Positions 17,241 to 25,967 of a stretch of 64,000 bases of DNA are shown here, one piece after another. A model generated the notes under the pieces. It did not search any database and had not been told where the DNA came from. It worked only from the letters and a program-made list of their open reading frames with translations. This DNA is from Cetobacterium ceti (GTDB taxonomy: Bacteria > Fusobacteriota > Fusobacteriia > Fusobacteriales > Fusobacteriaceae). Each line of letters opens with the position of its first letter. Within the stretch, counting starts at the first letter, position 1. The translations under genes and the position numbers were made by a program. The stretch is from positions 304,456 through 368,455 of the forward strand of contig NZ_FUWX01000005.1 in the NCBI RefSeq assembly GCF_900167275.1, in the 5' to 3' direction.

Positions 17241-19712
17241 CTAGTATTTACTTTTAAAAAATCTTAATCTTAAAGCATTTGAAACCACAGATACAGAACT
17301 AAGAGCCATAGCTCCCCCTGCAATCATAGGATTTAATAAATGCCCAGTAATAGGATATAATAATCCTGCAGCTAAAGGTATTCCCAAGCCATTATATATA
17401 AATGCCCAGAATAAATTTTCCTTTATATTTTTTATTGTACTGTGACTAAGTTCCATTGCAAGAGGTACATCTCTAATGGTATTTTTCATAAGAACTATAT
17501 CTGCACTTTCCATAGCTATATCAGTTCCACCACCAACTGCAATTCCAACATCAGCTTGAACCAGTGCAGGGGAATCGTTTATTCCATCTCCTACCATAGC
17601 TACCTTTAGTCCCTCTCCTTGTAATCTCTTTATCTCTAAATATTTATCCTCAGGAGTAACCTCAGATATAACTATATCAATTCCAACTTCTTTTCCTATG
17701 GCTTCTGCAGTTTTTTTATTATCCCCTGTTAACATAACTACTTTTAGTCCCATTTTATGTAAAATATCCACTGTTATTTTAGAGTCCTCTTTTACTCTAT
17801 CAGCTACGGCTATAATTCCCTCTAGTTTTCCATTTATCCCCATTAACATAGGAGTTTTTCCAAGAGTTCCTAAATCATTTAATTGCTCTATATTTTTCAA
17901 TTCTATATTTGAATTTTCCATAAACTTCCTGTTTCCAATTAAAACTTCCATTCCGTCTATAATTCCCTTAACTCCTTGCCCTGTAACAGATTTAAAGTTT
18001 TTTACCTCTAAAAATTCAAAACCTTTATTTTTCCCCTCTAAAACTATTGCACTTCCTAAAGGATGTTCCGAATAAACCTCTAAGGAACTTCCTATTCTTA
18101 AAAGTTCATCAACTTTTCTATTTCCTAAAGAAATAATATCTGTAACTCTAGGTTTTCCCTCTGTTATAGTTCCTGTTTTATCAAAAACTATAGTATCTAT
18201 TTTATGTGCCTTTTCCAAAGCAACTCCAGATTTTATTAAAATTCCTAATTCTGCTCCCTTTCCAGTTCCTACCATTATTGCAGTAGGTGTGGCAAGACCT
18301 AAAGAACAAGGGCAAGCTATTACCAATACTGATATTAAAATAGTTAAAGCAAATACACTAGGAGAGTCTGGAATAGTCACAATTCCATTTTTTCCTAAAT
18401 AATACCAAGTTAAAGATGATAATACGGCTATTACTATAACTGCAGGAACAAAATATCCAGAAACTACATCGGCCATTCTAGCTATAGGTGCTTTTGACCC
18501 TTGGGCATTTTCAACTAATTTTATTATCTTAGATAAAACTGTATTTTTCCCCGTTGCAGTAACTTTAATCTTTAAACTTCCATTTCCATTTATACTTGCA
18601 CCATATACCTTTTCTCCTGGAAGTTTTTCTATTGGAATACTTTCTCCTGTTAACATAGACTCATCAATAGAACTATGCCCATCTATTACAACTCCATCAC
18701 TAGGTACACTTTCCCCAGGTTTTACCAATAAAATATCTCCCTCTTCAACCTCTTCAATATCAACTTCAACAATTTCATTTTCTCTAATTAAATTTGCTTT
18801 TTTACTTTGTAAAGTTAAAAGTTTTTTTATAGCTTCAGAGGTTTTTCCCTTACTTATTTTCTCTAAATATTTTCCAAGGGATATTAAGGCTATAATAACA
18901 ACTCCTGATTCATAATAAAGCATGTGAGCATATTCATTGGCTCCCTTAAATATTTCATATGTTCCATGAAGGCTATATAAAAAAGCTGCTCCTGTTCCTA
19001 AAGCTATTAGAGAATCCATTGATGGAGTTCCCTTAGCCAATTGTTTTAATCCCACTGTATAAAATCTTCTTCCACTATAAATAACTGGTATGGAAAATAT
19101 CAATTGGATCAAAGCAAAATTCAATGGATTAAATTCTGGATTAATTATTTTAGGAATAGGTAATCCTATCATATGTCCCATGGATATATAAAAAATTAAT
19201 CCTCCAAATATTATGGCAAGTAAAAATTCATTAAAATCTTTTTTTAACTTTTTCTTATCTTCCTCTATATCCTCTGTTTTTAATTCTTCTATTTTTCTCC
19301 CTTTAAATCCCAGTTCTTCCATTTTTTTCAAAATCTCTGAAAGTTTTATAATTTCTGAATCATAGGTTACCATTCCTGTTTCTGTGGCTAAATTTACATT
19401 TATACTTTTTACTCCCTTTAGTTTAGGAATCATTTTCTCAATTAAACTTACACAGGATTGACAATGCATCCCCTCTATTTTTAAATTAACCTCTTTTAAA
19501 TCTTTAATCTCCTTAACTCCATATCCCAAATCAGTTAATTTTTTTATCCACTCCTCTTCTAAAATAATTTCAGGATTAAAATCTATATTTAAAGTTTCTG
19601 TGGCTAAATTTACAGTAGCACTTGTTACTCCCTCTGTTTTTGATAATACAGTTTCTATTAATCTTACACAGGATTGACATGTTACATTACTTAATTTATA
19701 TATTTTTTCCAT
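17241..19712 (-). CDS. copA: Copper-exporting P1B-type ATPase
   Basis: An 823-residue P-type ATPase. It has two N-terminal heavy-metal-associated domains with CxxC at 12-15 and 84-87 (TCQSCVRLIE, HCQSCVSLIE). It also has eight predicted membrane segments, the transport motif CPC at 467-469 (VIACPCSLGLATP), the actuator TGES at 355-358, the phosphorylated DKTGT at 511-515 and the hinge MVGDGINDSPAL. The CPC class and CxxC domains indicate Cu(I) export from the cytoplasm. The start is placed at 19712, 9 bases after GGAG; the ATG at 19721 abuts that site and is unlikely. First gene of copA-csoR-regulator-kinase. Confidence 0.95.
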   Translation of the reverse strand: MEKIYKLSNVTCQSCVRLIETVLSKTEGVTSATVNLATETLNIDFNPEIILEEEWIKKLTDLGYGVKEIKDLKEVNLKIEGMHCQSCVSLIEKMIPKLKGVKSINVNLATETGMVTYDSEIIKLSEILKKMEELGFKGRKIEELKTEDIEEDKKKLKKDFNEFLLAIIFGGLIFYISMGHMIGLPIPKIINPEFNPLNFALIQLIFSIPVIYSGRRFYTVGLKQLAKGTPSMDSLIALGTGAAFLYSLHGTYEIFKGANEYAHMLYYESGVVIIALISLGKYLEKISKGKTSEAIKKLLTLQSKKANLIRENEIVEVDIEEVEEGDILLVKPGESVPSDGVVIDGHSSIDESMLTGESIPIEKLPGEKVYGASINGNGSLKIKVTATGKNTVLSKIIKLVENAQGSKAPIARMADVVSGYFVPAVIVIAVLSSLTWYYLGKNGIVTIPDSPSVFALTILISVLVIACPCSLGLATPTAIMVGTGKGAELGILIKSGVALEKAHKIDTIVFDKTGTITEGKPRVTDIISLGNRKVDELLRIGSSLEVYSEHPLGSAIVLEGKNKGFEFLEVKNFKSVTGQGVKGIIDGMEVLIGNRKFMENSNIELKNIEQLNDLGTLGKTPMLMGINGKLEGIIAVADRVKEDSKITVDILHKMGLKVVMLTGDNKKTAEAIGKEVGIDIVISEVTPEDKYLEIKRLQGEGLKVAMVGDGINDSPALVQADVGIAVGGGTDIAMESADIVLMKNTIRDVPLAMELSHSTIKNIKENLFWAFIYNGLGIPLAAGLLYPITGHLLNPMIAGGAMALSSVSVVSNALRLRFFKSKY

Positions 19713-19734
19713 TATTATCATCTCCTATTTTCTA

Positions 19735-19757
19735 ATATAGGGGTACCCCCTATATAG
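19735..19757. promoter_or_regulatory. Probable CsoR operator in copA promoter region
   Basis: A GC palindrome GGGGTACCCC (19740-19749) is embedded in AT-rich flanks that continue the symmetry with a one-base offset (ATATAG left, CTATAT right). It lies about 25 bases before the copA start. G/C runs around a TA centre are typical of CsoR sites. In this very AT-rich genome such a block stands out. A possible -10 (TATATT, 19734-19739 on the minus strand) abuts the palindrome. Confidence 0.7.
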
Positions 19758-19795
19758 ATAATAACCTATTTTTTTTATTTTTGCAAATAATATAT

Positions 19796-19828
19796 AAAAA
19801 AACTCCACTTTCCTAAGAAAGTAGAGTT
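19796..19828 (-). terminator. Terminator after disA
   Basis: Stem 19801-19812 with 19817-19828 (11 pairs with one mismatch, 4-base loop), overlapping the disA stop, then a run of seven Ts on the minus strand (19796-19802). It ends the long plsX-to-disA run. Confidence 0.85.
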
Positions 19829-20882
19829 ATTTTTCAAGTTCTACAGTTAATTTCAATCTCATAAGTCCAGATTGAATAGCCTTAACTTTAAACTTACTTA
19901 TTCCCTTTATTTCAACTAACTCATCCATAGGAGTTACCTGTATAGTCGATAAATCCCCATATATTGAAATTAATTTCTCAATATCTTTCTTTGTCAGTTT
20001 ACTAATTTTATCTAAAACTCTATATCCCTTAGGAGAAACTCTATTATCTAGGGCTGAATATGTTTTCCCATAACCTAAAATAAAGGATAATCTCTCTAAT
20101 TCCAAAAGCTCACTATCTGATAATTTTTCTAATTCTCCAATAATATTCCCAATTTCTAAATCATCACTATTACAATAATCCTTTAGAAAATAATATTTTT
20201 CCTCTTGAACTCCTTGAATTAATTCTTCAAGTTGAAGATTTATAAGTCTTCCCTCTGTTCCTAATTCGATTACATAATTATCTAGTTCCTTCATAATTCT
20301 TTTAACCATTTCAAATCTTTGAAGAACTGAAGTGACTTCATACATTGTCACTAAGTCATCTAATTCTAAAATAGTTAAATTCCCTAGGGATTTATCCAAT
20401 ACATATCTATATCTTTCTAGAGTTTTTAAAGCCTGTGAAGCTTCTGCCATTACATCAGAAGTATCTCTTAGTCTATATCTCATATCACCCTTATAAAGAC
20501 TAACTGATTTTTTTCTCTCTGAAATAGCTATTACTAAATTATTTGTTTGTTTTGCAACTCTTTGAGCTGTTCTATGTCTTGTTCCACTTTCACTTGTAGT
20601 ATATTCCACACTAGGTTGTAAATGGACATTGGCATAATATATCATATTTACAGTTTCATCTATAATTATGGCTCCATCCATTTTAGCTAATTCATAAATA
20701 CGTTCAGGTGTATATTCACAATCAATTTTAAATCCACCATCAATTATTTTTAAAATATCCTCACCTACCCCTACAACAATAAGAGCACCTAATCCAGCAT
20801 CTAGAATATTATATATTCCCTCTCTTAATTCTGTACCTGGAGTCACCTGAGAAAGGATATTTAACAACTCTTTTTTATTCAT
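19827..20882 (-). CDS. disA: DNA-integrity scanning diadenylate cyclase
   Basis: DisA makes cyclic di-AMP from two ATP and scans DNA for damage. The 351-residue protein has the N-terminal DAC domain with DGA at 69-71 (KMDGAIIID) and RHR at 102-104 (GTRHRTAQRVAKQT), a helical spine (about 145-290), and a C-terminal RuvA-like helix-hairpin-helix DNA-binding domain (about 300-351, VEIKGISKFKVKAIQSG). It overlaps radA by 8 bases; disA and radA are also neighbours in Bacillus, where RadA interacts with DisA. Cytosolic. Confidence 0.97.
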   Translation of the reverse strand: MNKKELLNILSQVTPGTELREGIYNILDAGLGALIVVGVGEDILKIIDGGFKIDCEYTPERIYELAKMDGAIIIDETVNMIYYANVHLQPSVEYTTSESGTRHRTAQRVAKQTNNLVIAISERKKSVSLYKGDMRYRLRDTSDVMAEASQALKTLERYRYVLDKSLGNLTILELDDLVTMYEVTSVLQRFEMVKRIMKELDNYVIELGTEGRLINLQLEELIQGVQEEKYYFLKDYCNSDDLEIGNIIGELEKLSDSELLELERLSFILGYGKTYSALDNRVSPKGYRVLDKISKLTKKDIEKLISIYGDLSTIQVTPMDELVEIKGISKFKVKAIQSGLMRLKLTVELEK

Positions 20883-22251
20883 CTCTGCTCATCCTTTCAA
20901 TAAATTCATCTAAGTTTTTCAAATAAATTAATTTAAGATTGTAACTCTTTTTCTCAACTTCTTTTCTATTGGCCTCAGGTATATAAACTCCTTTGAAACC
21001 TAACTTTTCAAGCTCTCTTAATCTTTTGTCTATGAAAAAAGCCTTTCTGATCTCTCCCCTTAATCCCAATTCTCCTATTGCGGCAATCTTCTGGCTTATT
21101 GCTACATTTCTACATATGGATACCATTGAAATTAAAACTCCTAAATCAGCTGCTGGATCCTTTATAGACAAACCACCTGGAATATTTATAAATAAATCTT
21201 TCATTCCTATATTAAGTCCCATTCTCTTTTCTGCTATTGCTGTAAGTATCTGTATTCTATTTCTATCATATCCCTGAACTATTCGCTTAGGTATTCCCAT
21301 ATTACTATCTGTTACTAGGGATTGGATCTCTAGCAAAAATACCTTTGTCCCCTCTAAAACTGGAACAACCATACTTCCTACATTTTTCTCTTCCCGTTCA
21401 CTTAAGAAAAATTCCGAAGAGTTTTTAACTTCCTTTAGTCCGTCCTCTTCCATACTAAAAATTGCTAATTCATTAGTTGAACCAAATCTATTTTTTTCAC
21501 TTCTAAGAATTCTATAAAATAGACCCTCTTCCCCTTCAAATTGAAAAACTGCATCTACCATATGCTCTAATAGCTTAGGCCCTGCTACTTTTCCCTCTTT
21601 GGTTATATGACCTACTATAAAAAATGACACATCATATTTTTTAGCAAGTTCAACTATTTTCAAAGTACTTTCCTTTATTTGAGTTGGTGTTCCTGGGATA
21701 GAATCACTATTTGAACTGTATAAAGTTTGTATTGAATCTATTATAACTACCTTTGGCTTCTTTATTATAATATATTCACCTATCTTTTGTATATCAGTTT
21801 CATTAATTAAATATAAATTTTCACTATTTACATTTAATCTATCTCCCCTTGATTTTATTTGGGCAGGTGATTCCTCTCCAGAAATATAAAGAACATCTCC
21901 ATATGCTGTGTATTCCTTTGCAGTTTGTAATAGTAGTGTGGACTTTCCTATTCCAGGATTTCCTGTGATTAAAATAACTTCACCCTTCACAAGACCTCCA
22001 CCTAAAAGTCGATCAAACTCTCCTATAGATGTTTTATATCTATAATTCTCATCTAATTCTATATTAGCAAAATTATATACCTTATCGATAATTCCACTTG
22101 TATTTTTAGAAGTTTTTGTATTTATAAAAGTTGACACTTCTTCCTTTTCTTCTAAGCTTCCCCAAGTGTTACAAGAGGGGCATTTTCCTAACCACTTACT
22201 ACTTTTATATCCGCATTCACCACATATGTAAAAACTCTTTTCTTTCCCCAT
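20875..22251 (-). CDS. radA: DNA repair protein RadA
   Basis: RadA is a RecA-like DnaB-type motor for branch migration. The 458 residues show an N-terminal C4 zinc finger (CGECG at 10-14, CPSCNTW at 24-30), Walker A GNPGIGKSTLL (97-107), the RadA-specific KNRFG motif (RSEKNRFGSTNE), and a C-terminal Lon-like domain (PGGLSIKDPAADLGVLIS, AAIGELGLRGEIR). All signatures are intact. It overlaps disA and follows coaD by 8 bases. Confidence 0.97.
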   Translation of the reverse strand: MGKEKSFYICGECGYKSSKWLGKCPSCNTWGSLEEKEEVSTFINTKTSKNTSGIIDKVYNFANIELDENYRYKTSIGEFDRLLGGGLVKGEVILITGNPGIGKSTLLLQTAKEYTAYGDVLYISGEESPAQIKSRGDRLNVNSENLYLINETDIQKIGEYIIIKKPKVVIIDSIQTLYSSNSDSIPGTPTQIKESTLKIVELAKKYDVSFFIVGHITKEGKVAGPKLLEHMVDAVFQFEGEEGLFYRILRSEKNRFGSTNELAIFSMEEDGLKEVKNSSEFFLSEREEKNVGSMVVPVLEGTKVFLLEIQSLVTDSNMGIPKRIVQGYDRNRIQILTAIAEKRMGLNIGMKDLFINIPGGLSIKDPAADLGVLISMVSICRNVAISQKIAAIGELGLRGEIRKAFFIDKRLRELEKLGFKGVYIPEANRKEVEKKSYNLKLIYLKNLDEFIERMSRDE

Positions 22252-22259
22252 TTACTCTC

Positions 22260-22751
22260 CTATTTCTTTAAAGAAAATGCTCTTTCCTTAACCTTATCAA
22301 TTATTCTCTCATCTACAAATTTTTCCAATTTTCCATCATACATTGCAACTTCTCTTACCACACTAGAGCTTAAATATAAAAACTCCTTTGATGCAGGAAG
22401 AAATATAGTTTCAATGTCAATATCTGCAATCTCTCTATTTCCATAAGCTAAGGCCAGCTCATATTCATAATCTGATACTGCCCTTAAACCTCTTATGACT
22501 AAATTAGCTCCTTCTTGTTCCATAAAATTAACCAAAAGTCCAGAAAAATCCTTTACCTCTATATTAGGAATATCCTTTAGCACCTCTCTAGTTAACTCTT
22601 TTCTCTCCTCTAAGGAAAACCAATATTTTTTATTATTATTATTTAAAACAGCTACAATTAATTTATCACATATTTTTGCTGCTCTTTTTATAACATCTTG
22701 ATGGCCCTTTGTTATAGGGTCAAAACTTCCTGCATAAACTGCTATATTCAT
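22260..22751 (-). CDS. coaD: Phosphopantetheine adenylyltransferase
   Basis: CoaD converts 4'-phosphopantetheine and ATP to dephospho-CoA, the fourth step of CoA synthesis. The 163-residue nucleotidyltransferase has the GSFDPITKGH start (residues 8-17, a TxGH version of the HxGH motif), VIRGLRAVSDYEYE, and the C-terminal ATP motif YLSSSVVREVA (ISSTxVR type). Its presence with fab genes groups CoA, acyl carrier protein and fatty-acid synthesis in one run. Confidence 0.97.
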   Translation of the reverse strand: MNIAVYAGSFDPITKGHQDVIKRAAKICDKLIVAVLNNNNKKYWFSLEERKELTREVLKDIPNIEVKDFSGLLVNFMEQEGANLVIRGLRAVSDYEYELALAYGNREIADIDIETIFLPASKEFLYLSSSVVREVAMYDGKLEKFVDERIIDKVKERAFSLKK

Positions 22752-22760
22752 TGAAATCTC

Positions 22761-24227
22761 CTATTTCCCTAAAAGAATTGTATATTGATTTTTTTCTAAA
22801 TTTTTATCCTCTTCAATCACTAACTCTTTTTTTCTTCTTTTTAAATATTCCCTTATGAAATCAAAATATGTTTCAATAAATTTATTTTTTAGTTCCTTTG
22901 TAGTAAGAACTTTTATTTTACTAATATCTTTTTCATCTATAAACTCTTTTACTTCTTTAACTATTTCTTCTATAATATTTAAACTAGATTTTACTATTCC
23001 TGTTCCCTTACACATAGGACATTTTTCTTGATAATAATAACTTAAAGGATTTCCCGTTCTTTTTCTTGTCATTTCTATTAATCCTAAGTCTGTAAAATGA
23101 ATTATATTATTTTTTATTCTATCTTTACTTAAAGCTCCTTCTAAAGCTTCTAAAACCCTTTGCTTATCCTCATCTAATCTCATATCTATAAAATCTATTA
23201 TAATTATTCCACTTAGATTTCTAAGTCTTAACTGTCTTGCAATTTCAATAGCAGCTTCTATATTAGTATTTACAACAGTCTCTTCTAAGTTTACACTTCC
23301 TGTATTTTTACCTGTGTTTACATCTATACTTATTAAAGCTTCTGTTTTTTCTATTACTAAATATCCACCACAATCTAACCATACAGTTTCACTTAAAGCA
23401 TTTTCTATCTGTTTATTAATATTATAAACATCAAAAATATCCTCTTTTTCTCTATAGAGCTTAATTTTAGTTTTTAGATTATTTTCACTAAAGGCATTTA
23501 TATAGTCTATTGTTTCCCAATATACTTCTTCATTATTGACAATTAGCTCATCCACATCATTACTAAAAACATCTCTTAAAATTTTAGTTATAACACTATT
23601 ATCTCTATATAAAATCTCTCCAATTTTTGCTCTTTTTATTTTTCTTTCTATTTCTTCCCATTTCTTCACTAGATACTGTATCTCTCTTTCAAAATGGTAC
23701 ATACTTCTACCTTCAGAGGCTGTTCTTATAATAGCTCCCATTCCCTCTGGTTTAATTTCAGCAAAAATATCCTCTAGTCTTTTTCTTTCCCTTTCATTTC
23801 TAATTTTTTTAGAAATGGCTATATGGTCATTATTTGGCATAAGAACTAAGTATTTTCCTGGAATAGTAAAATGAGTTGTTACCCTAGCTCCTTTATTTCC
23901 CCTAGGTTCATTTAATACTTGAACTACAACTTCATCTCCAACATTTAAAATCTCTTCTATAGGTCTATTACTATTTTCAATTCCATCTAAATACTTCTCT
24001 TCAAATTCTCTTAAATCATTTACATATAAAAATCCATTTTTTTCAAGTCCCATATTTACAAAGGCCGATTCCATCCCTGGTAAAACATTTGCTACCTTTC
24101 CCTTGTAAATATTTCCATTTATAGTTCCTTCCCCTTCTCTTTCAATGAAGACTTCTACAACTTTTCCGTCTTCTAAAATAGCCCCTCTGGTTTGGAACCT
24201 ATCTATATTAATAACTATTTGTTTCAT
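22761..24227 (-). CDS. rng: Ribonuclease G/E family endoribonuclease
   Basis: A 488-residue protein of the RNase E/G family, close to RNase G in lacking a long C-terminal scaffold. Seen: an N-terminal S1 RNA-binding domain (about 35-120, GNIYKGKVANVLPGMESAF), the 5'-sensor segment, the DNase I-like catalytic part (SIDVNTGK and IIIDFIDM with metal-binding aspartates), and the zinc-link CPMCKGTG. It should process rRNA 5' ends and turn over mRNA. It overlaps the upstream radical SAM gene by one base (TAATG). Confidence 0.93.
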   Translation of the reverse strand: MKQIVINIDRFQTRGAILEDGKVVEVFIEREGEGTINGNIYKGKVANVLPGMESAFVNMGLEKNGFLYVNDLREFEEKYLDGIENSNRPIEEILNVGDEVVVQVLNEPRGNKGARVTTHFTIPGKYLVLMPNNDHIAISKKIRNERERKRLEDIFAEIKPEGMGAIIRTASEGRSMYHFEREIQYLVKKWEEIERKIKRAKIGEILYRDNSVITKILRDVFSNDVDELIVNNEEVYWETIDYINAFSENNLKTKIKLYREKEDIFDVYNINKQIENALSETVWLDCGGYLVIEKTEALISIDVNTGKNTGSVNLEETVVNTNIEAAIEIARQLRLRNLSGIIIIDFIDMRLDEDKQRVLEALEGALSKDRIKNNIIHFTDLGLIEMTRKRTGNPLSYYYQEKCPMCKGTGIVKSSLNIIEEIVKEVKEFIDEKDISKIKVLTTKELKNKFIETYFDFIREYLKRRKKELVIEEDKNLEKNQYTILLGK

Positions 24228-25249
24228 TATATTTCCCCTTTAAGAATATCTTTTCTAGAAAATAATCTTCCATTAACTTTTATTGTATTTTGTTCCATTC
24301 TAGAATCTATTTTTAAATTAAATAGTTGTCCAAATCTATTTTTATTGACTTTTTTTATTCCTATAACCTTTGAAACATCCTTTTCATTAACTTCTATATC
24401 TAACTTTTCTGAAGTTTTTAATATTTCACTTAAAAAATCAAAGTATATCTCTCCCTCTACAAGTTCTCTAAATGCAGGGTGAAAAGGTCCACCTAATACA
24501 TTTCCATCCTCTCTTAAATCATCTGTAGGTTGTAATCCAACTCTTATTACATTTATATTATTATATAAAAATAAAGAGTATATTTTTTTTGTTCTTTCCA
24601 CAGCTTCCTCTATGGTAAGAGCTTTATATTTTCCATCTTTATACATATCTGCTAATTTTGTTTCCTTTATAACTAAGGTTGGATAGATCCTTGCATTTTC
24701 AGGATGTAAATTAACAACTTTTTCAGCAGTTTCTATATCACTTTTTTCTGTGGAACCAGGAAGTCCTATCATCACTTGGATTCCTAGATCAATTCCACTT
24801 TTCTTTATAATCTCACAAGCTCTATAGACAACATCTTCTGGATAATATCTAGCTGTCTTTTTTAAAACAAGGGGATCAAGTGATTGAACCCCTAGTTCTA
24901 TAGTAGTTACATTATATTTTTTCAATAAATTTACAATATTTTCATCTATATAATCTGGTCTTGTGGATAATCTGATACCCTGTATATCCCCCTTGTCTAT
25001 GTAAGGTTTCACCACTTTTAAATAGGCCTCCTGTAATTCTATGGAGATTCCAGTAAAAGTTCCACCAAAAAAAGCCACTTCTTTTTTGGATTTTTTTGGA
25101 AGAGTTTTTAAGTATTCTTCTATTATCTCTTTCAAATCCTCTAAAGTCACATCAGTTTCACAACCATTGATTTTTTTCTGATTACAAAATACACAATCAT
25201 TTGGACATCCAAAATGACTTATAAATACTGGTATATTATAATGCTTCAT
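24227..25249 (-). CDS. Elp3-like radical SAM protein without acetyltransferase domain
   Basis: A 340-residue radical SAM enzyme with the cluster motif C15-C19-C22 (FGCPNDCVFCNQKKING) followed by AFFGGTFTGI, STRPDYI, ELGVQSLDP and GLPGSTE. These are the glycine-rich and strand motifs of the Elp3-type (COG1243) group. It ends without the GNAT acetyltransferase domain of true Elp3, so it is a stand-alone radical SAM/Radical_SAM_C protein. Its reaction is not known to me; tRNA modification is a guess from family and from being wedged between rnc (14-base overlap) and rng (1-base overlap). Confidence 0.82.
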   Translation of the reverse strand: MKHYNIPVFISHFGCPNDCVFCNQKKINGCETDVTLEDLKEIIEEYLKTLPKKSKKEVAFFGGTFTGISIELQEAYLKVVKPYIDKGDIQGIRLSTRPDYIDENIVNLLKKYNVTTIELGVQSLDPLVLKKTARYYPEDVVYRACEIIKKSGIDLGIQVMIGLPGSTEKSDIETAEKVVNLHPENARIYPTLVIKETKLADMYKDGKYKALTIEEAVERTKKIYSLFLYNNINVIRVGLQPTDDLREDGNVLGGPFHPAFRELVEGEIYFDFLSEILKTSEKLDIEVNEKDVSKVIGIKKVNKNRFGQLFNLKIDSRMEQNTIKVNGRLFSRKDILKGEI

Positions 25250-25946
25250 TTAACCTAACCCCTAACTTCTTACATAGTGCCTTAGCTGCCGATTGTTCTG
25301 CACTTTTTTTATTTTTTCCTATCCCAGTTTCACTACATTTGTCTCCTATTTTCACTATAATTTCAAAAGTCTTTTGATGATCAGGTCCTATTTCTTTTAT
25401 AACCTGATAAGTAGGTATAACTCTATATTCCTTCTGACTATACTCTTGTAAAATAGTTTTAAAATCTAATATATCTTCATTTTCATTAATATGATCTATT
25501 GAATGTTTTATATGTTTTAAGGCCACTTCCTTTGAAATTTCAAAATTAGAATCTAAATAAATAGCTCCTAAAATAGCTTCAAAAACGTCACCTAATATAG
25601 AACTTCTTTCTCTTCCCCCAGTAATTTCTTCCCCCTTACTTAATAGAAGATATTTTCCGAACTCTAGCTCCTTTGAAATTTTAGCTAAAACAGGCTCACT
25701 TACAATCATAGATTTCATTTTGGCAAGATCTCCCTCAGTGGAGTTATCAAAATTTTTATATAAATATTCAGTAACAACAAGATCTAGAACTGCATCACCT
25801 AGCAGTTCTAGTCTTTCATTGTTAATTTTTTTATATCTCCAATGCTCATTACCAAAAGATCTATGTATCAGTGAGGTCTTTAGAAGTTCCTTATCATTAA
25901 ATGTGTATCCGATTTTTTTCTCAAGTTCTAAAAAAGACTTTTTCAC
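25236..25946 (-). CDS. rnc: Ribonuclease III
   Basis: Double-strand-specific endoribonuclease for rRNA processing and mRNA turnover. The 236-residue protein has the signature NNERLELLGDAVLDLVVTEY (42-61), the second metal motif ILGDVFEAILGAIYLD, and a C-terminal double-stranded RNA-binding domain (about 160-232, ending NKKSAEQSAAKALCKKLGV). The start is GTG at 25946; the nearest ATG is followed immediately by a stop. It overlaps the Elp3-like gene by 14 bases and follows fabF by 21. Confidence 0.97.
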   Translation of the reverse strand: MKKSFLELEKKIGYTFNDKELLKTSLIHRSFGNEHWRYKKINNERLELLGDAVLDLVVTEYLYKNFDNSTEGDLAKMKSMIVSEPVLAKISKELEFGKYLLLSKGEEITGGRERSSILGDVFEAILGAIYLDSNFEISKEVALKHIKHSIDHINENEDILDFKTILQEYSQKEYRVIPTYQVIKEIGPDHQKTFEIIVKIGDKCSETGIGKNKKSAEQSAAKALCKKLGVRLNEAL

Positions 25947-25967
25947 TTACATCTACCTCTTTTTAAT

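Noticed and set aside
17698..18075. Plus-strand open frame of 125 codons inside copA
   Set aside because: Antisense shadow of conserved copA codons, with no start signals and Ser/Pro/Phe composition typical of reversed AT-rich genes.
23536..23874. Plus-strand open frame of 112 codons inside rng
   Set aside because: Antisense to conserved RNase G sequence; no ribosome site or family match.
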